Of a stretch of 59,322 nt of DNA, positions 56,301 to 59,322 are shown one piece after another. Origin of the DNA: Chlamydomonas sphaeroides (Eukaryota > Chlorophyta > Chlorophyceae > Chlamydomonadales > Chlamydomonadaceae); assembly GCA_001662425.1 (NCBI GenBank), contig BDDC01000161.1:5934-65255 (forward strand), read 5' to 3'. How positions within the stretch are numbered: the stretch's first letter is position 1; each line of letters starts with the position of its first letter. The translations under genes were made by a program, and so were the position numbers. The notes below the pieces were generated by a model that saw nothing but the letters and a program-made list of their open reading frames with translations, was not told where the DNA came from and ran no database searches.

Positions 56301-59300
56301 TTTCCCAGTTCGTGTTTGTCAACGGATCGCTCTTGGTGCTCGGGTTCCCTGCCGGCACCGACCCCACCGGCGGCCTGCACCCGGCCCTGGCCAACTTCAC
56401 GTCCTGCCTGTGGTGGCTGGACGCCGACCGGCCCGCAGCGGCGGCAGCGGCAGCGGCGGCACCAGAGCTCGGCGGCAGCGGCAGCCTGGTCTTCCTGGAC
56501 TCCGTCGTCCTCGTCGTGCCGCCGGCGGAGCTGGCCGTGCTGGCGGCGGCGTGGGCGGCCAGCAGCCTGGCGGCGGCGCCGTCGGGCGTGCGGGAGGCTC
56601 TGGCGGCGATGTTGGCGGCGTCGAGGCTGGCCGACAGTACGACGGCAACGGCACTTGCGCGGATGGCGATGGGAGCCGCCAACACAGCTAGCAGCACAGC
56701 AGGCAGCAGCGGCCCTGGCGGTGCGTCACCGGAGGACCGCCTGGTCTATGACGTCCTGGGCGGCTGGTGCGGCGTCAGCGGCCGCAACGTCACCCTGACG
56801 GTGGCGCTGCCCGGCACTGCATCAGACAGCGGCGCCGCCCAGCCGCCGCCTCTGCCGATGAACGGACCCGTCTCCGCAGAAGGCCTCGTGCTTCCAGTCA
56901 CGGTGGAGGCGCTTCTGTCGCCACCACCGCCCCCTACTAGCCGCCCTGGGATGGAACCAGAGACCGCTCCCCTATCTGCTGGATCTGCTGGCAATGGAAG
57001 CGACGTGCACGCTGGCAGGGAGTCTGCGGGCTGTGGCGGCTGCGGCGGCAGCGGCGGCGGCCTGTCGGCTGGGATGGTGGTGCTGGCGGCGGTCCTGGGC
57101 TCTGTGGGAGGCGTCGCTTTGTGTGCGGCTCTGCTGGCCCTCCTCGCAGCCAGACGGCGGATACGCGGTAGCCAGGGCGCTACGCACGGCAGCAGCAGCA
57201 GGGAACCCTGTGCTACGCACGGCAGCAACAGCTGCAGCAGCAGCCAGCACGGGCCTAGCAGCACGGCCCCGGCAGACGCCAGCAACAGCGGCGCTCCGGG
57301 CTCGCGGCGTGCGGTGCTGGTGGGGGCCCTGGCATCCTTTCACACGCAGATCAGCTTTCTGTCGGGCTCAGTTGGCGAGAATCAGGTTGCACAGAACCAC
57401 GCCGCCGCGGCTTCAATGCACACCATAGACGTGTACGGCAGCGCAGTCAGCCGCACCGGCAGCAGCGACGACGACCTGGAGGGCGCGCTGGTGGCGCTGG
57501 GCGAGCTGGGCCGTGGCGCGCAGGGCGTGGTGTACCGCGCCACGTGGCGGGGGCTGCCGGTGGCGCTCAAGAGGGTCGTGTTCAGCGCGGTGAGTGCGGG
57601 CCGAGGCAGGGCTGGGGTCGCAAAAGACGAGCGAGCGGTTGCTGCATGGTTGCTTCCTATGGCACGCATTTACCGATTGCGCCTGTAGTGCCTCTCGGCC
57701 AGCGCCACCTCCATCTCCGCTGCCCCACCGCCACTCCATGCCGCAGGGCTTGGATGCTGGAAGCGGCCCCAGTGCCGGCTCCGGCGGCCGGCTGGCGGCG
57801 GCGGTGCGTGAGGCCGCCATCTGCGCCTCGCTCTCGTGCCCCTACGTCGTCGCCACCTACACCTACCGCCTTAGGCGCCTGGAGGCGCGCAGCGCCCTCA
57901 CAGGATCCGTGCCATCGCCCATGCTGGCCTCCTTCCCCAACACCGCCACCTCAGCATACACTGCGCACGATGACAGTGCGCACGGCGCGCCGGCGCTCCC
58001 GGTCAGCAGCGACGCAAGAGACCCGGGCGCTCCTTCGGCGCCTCCACCACTCCCGTCAGTTGCCGCGACGACGGCGCTGGCGGCCCTGCCCAATGGCGAA
58101 GAGCCGAAACAAGCACAGCCACGCGAGCCAGCTTCGCTTGACCTCAAGCCGTCGGCCAGCAGCAGCGGCGAGCCGGCGGCTCGCCAACCCCCGGCGGTTG
58201 CCGTGCAGGCGCCCGGGCTGATGACTGCAGCAGCAGGAGCAGCCAGCACGGTGGAAGGGGAGCTGGAGGCTGCGGCGGCTGCCGCGGCGGCCTTGCTGAC
58301 ATCGGCGCATGGGTTGGGAAGCGGCAGTCGTGGTAGGGAGGGGGCGGTGTGGCGGCTGTCGCTGGTGCAGGAGCTGTGTGACTGCGGCAGCCTGAGGGAA
58401 GCGCTGGACGGCGGACGGCTGGCAGCCGCTCGGCTGATGGTTGGGGCATCGCCAGAGATCGAGGAGACAGCGGCCTTGTGGCGGTCCCTGGTCTCGCCCT
58501 CGCCGGCTGCGGCCAGCGCCGATGGCGCAGAAGAAAAGCCATCCGAGCGGCCACCGTCGGCGGTTGGCAGCCCACGCACTGGCTCAGCCCTGCCGCCGGC
58601 CCCAGGCCCCGAGCGTGCCCTGACGCCGGGGCCGCCGCCCACGCACCCTCGCGTGGCTGCGATGGTGGCGCTGCAGGCGGCCAGGGGCCTCGAGCACCTC
58701 CACTCGCTGGGGGTGAGCGCTTGGGAGGCGGGCTGGCAGGCTAGGCAGCAGAAGGACTGACAATGTGCCCAGCAAGAGGGGCATGAGTATGCGGGCCCCA
58801 TCGCTGTCCGAAGCTTGTCCCTCCGGCCCCAGGTGCTCCACGGGGACATCAGCTCAGCCAACGTGCTGCTGTGCTCCGCGCCATCGCCCCCTCTCTCGCC
58901 GTCTACGGGCGCCGGCGTTCCTTCCAGCCCCCGCTCTGGACCAACGCCGCCGCCTCCCCACCCCGGCTGGCTGGTCGATCGCCGGTCGAAAACGCCGCCC
59001 ATCAGTGTCGTACACCCGCCGTACGGCTCCCGTGTGTACGGGTACGGCATGCTGGCCAAGGTGTCGGACCTGGGGCTGGCCGGCTGGCTGGCGGGAGACG
59101 CCACGCACCTCAGCGGACCCACACGGTACGGCACAGGGGAGATGCGGGCGGGGTGCAATGGTCTCGGCGGGGCCTGGAGATTGGCGAAGCCGTCGAGCCC
59201 TTGCCTGACACCGCCCGTGCGAATCTCATCCATGCTTCGCTCCCTTCCCTCCCTGCTCGCAGCCGCACGCTGCTGTACTCGGCCCCCGAGCTGGTGGCTC

Positions 59301-59322
59301 ACGGCACAGCCAGCAAAGCCAC
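53347..59322 (+). CDS. Receptor-like protein kinase (partial, runs off right edge)
   Basis: Exons: 53347-54861, 54980 to about 55150 (donor uncertain), 55580-57589, 57747-58712, 58833-59125, 59263 to beyond the edge; phases agree. A signal peptide (GLSLLCVLVCLSLSVA) precedes an ectodomain of about 1,000 residues, rich in Ala/Ser/Pro and N-glycosylation sites, with no domain I recognise. A membrane span (MVVLAAVLGSVGGVALCAAL, ~57073) is followed by basic ARRRIRG. The kinase starts near 57490: Gly loop LGELGRGAQGVVYRATW, Lys in VALKRV, helix-C Glu in AAVREAAI, VQELCDCGSLREAL, catalytic loop LHGDISSANVLL (HGD in place of HRD), DLG in place of DFG, and YSAPEL. It is Tyr-kinase-like in type, as are many algal receptor kinases. 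A Ser/Ala-rich insert of ~150 residues splits beta strands 4 and 5. The catalytic Asp and Asn are kept, so activity is plausible. The first ~330 residues match the gene at 1-978. Confidence 0.88.
55145..55196. repeat. 15-nt tandem repeat GTGGCGTCGCGTGAC
   Basis: Three near-perfect copies at the end of exon 2 or start of the following intron of the receptor kinase. They make the donor of exon 2 ambiguous because each copy offers GT dinucleotides. Confidence 0.85.
55479..55534. repeat. Dispersed sequence shared with 42498-42552
   Basis: Intronic copy in the receptor-kinase gene of the sequence described at 42498-42552. Confidence 0.65.

Noticed and set aside
1..59322. tRNA, rRNA or prokaryotic operon features
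   Set aside because: No cloverleaf or rRNA-like stretch was noticed by eye, and the gene structure is plainly that of a eukaryotic nucleus.

Overview
The window is nuclear DNA of a GC-rich green alga, most likely a chlorophycean of the Chlamydomonas/Volvox type. The reasons are very high GC, many short GT-AG introns, Ala/Gly/Pro/Gln-rich inserts inside conserved proteins, dense intronic minisatellites, TGTAA polyadenylation signals and the protein families present. Species cannot be fixed from sequence alone. It is draft scaffold sequence with three runs of N (10119-10442, 34866-34875, 45366-45740), two of them inside tandem repeats.

Layout, left to right. (1) 1-978, minus: the 5' part of a secreted or membrane protein whose ectodomain is a close paralogue of gene 6. 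(2) 1334-14535, minus: a RAB3GAP1-type Rab GTPase-activating protein catalytic subunit in about 26 exons. (3) 15312-21992, minus: the CCR4-NOT subunit NOT3/CNOT3, for which a full 16-exon model in continuous frame was obtained (793 residues). (4) 22760-26702, plus: a small secreted leucine-rich-repeat protein, 11 exons, 295 residues. (5) 27662-51634, minus: one giant gene of about 59 exons and roughly 3,550 residues; I do not recognise the family. It has an N-terminal segment with a DWHFDC...LFELADLW signature, followed by some twenty degenerate helix-pair modules with two recurring signatures (A-G-F-x4-I/L and R-x-D-G-x2-L). (6) 53347 to the right edge, plus: a receptor-like protein kinase with signal peptide, long ectodomain, one membrane span and a split kinase domain.

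The genes do not form a pathway. They are independent eukaryotic genes: vesicle traffic, mRNA deadenylation, an extracellular LRR protein, a giant repeat protein and receptor kinases. The window is bracketed by two related receptor ectodomains in opposite orientation.

The most interesting non-gene signals are intronic. In at least seven introns of three genes the last bases of the exon plus the 5' splice site occur again about 95-121 bases into the intron. A 14-base motif (CCAGGGTTCGTGCC) recurs in many introns, often just before that second copy. Other short sequences are shared between introns of different genes. An internal exon of cobalamin-dependent methionine synthase (METH) lies, in sense but out of phase, in an intron of the giant gene between two blocks of the same hexamer repeat and next to a 10-N gap.
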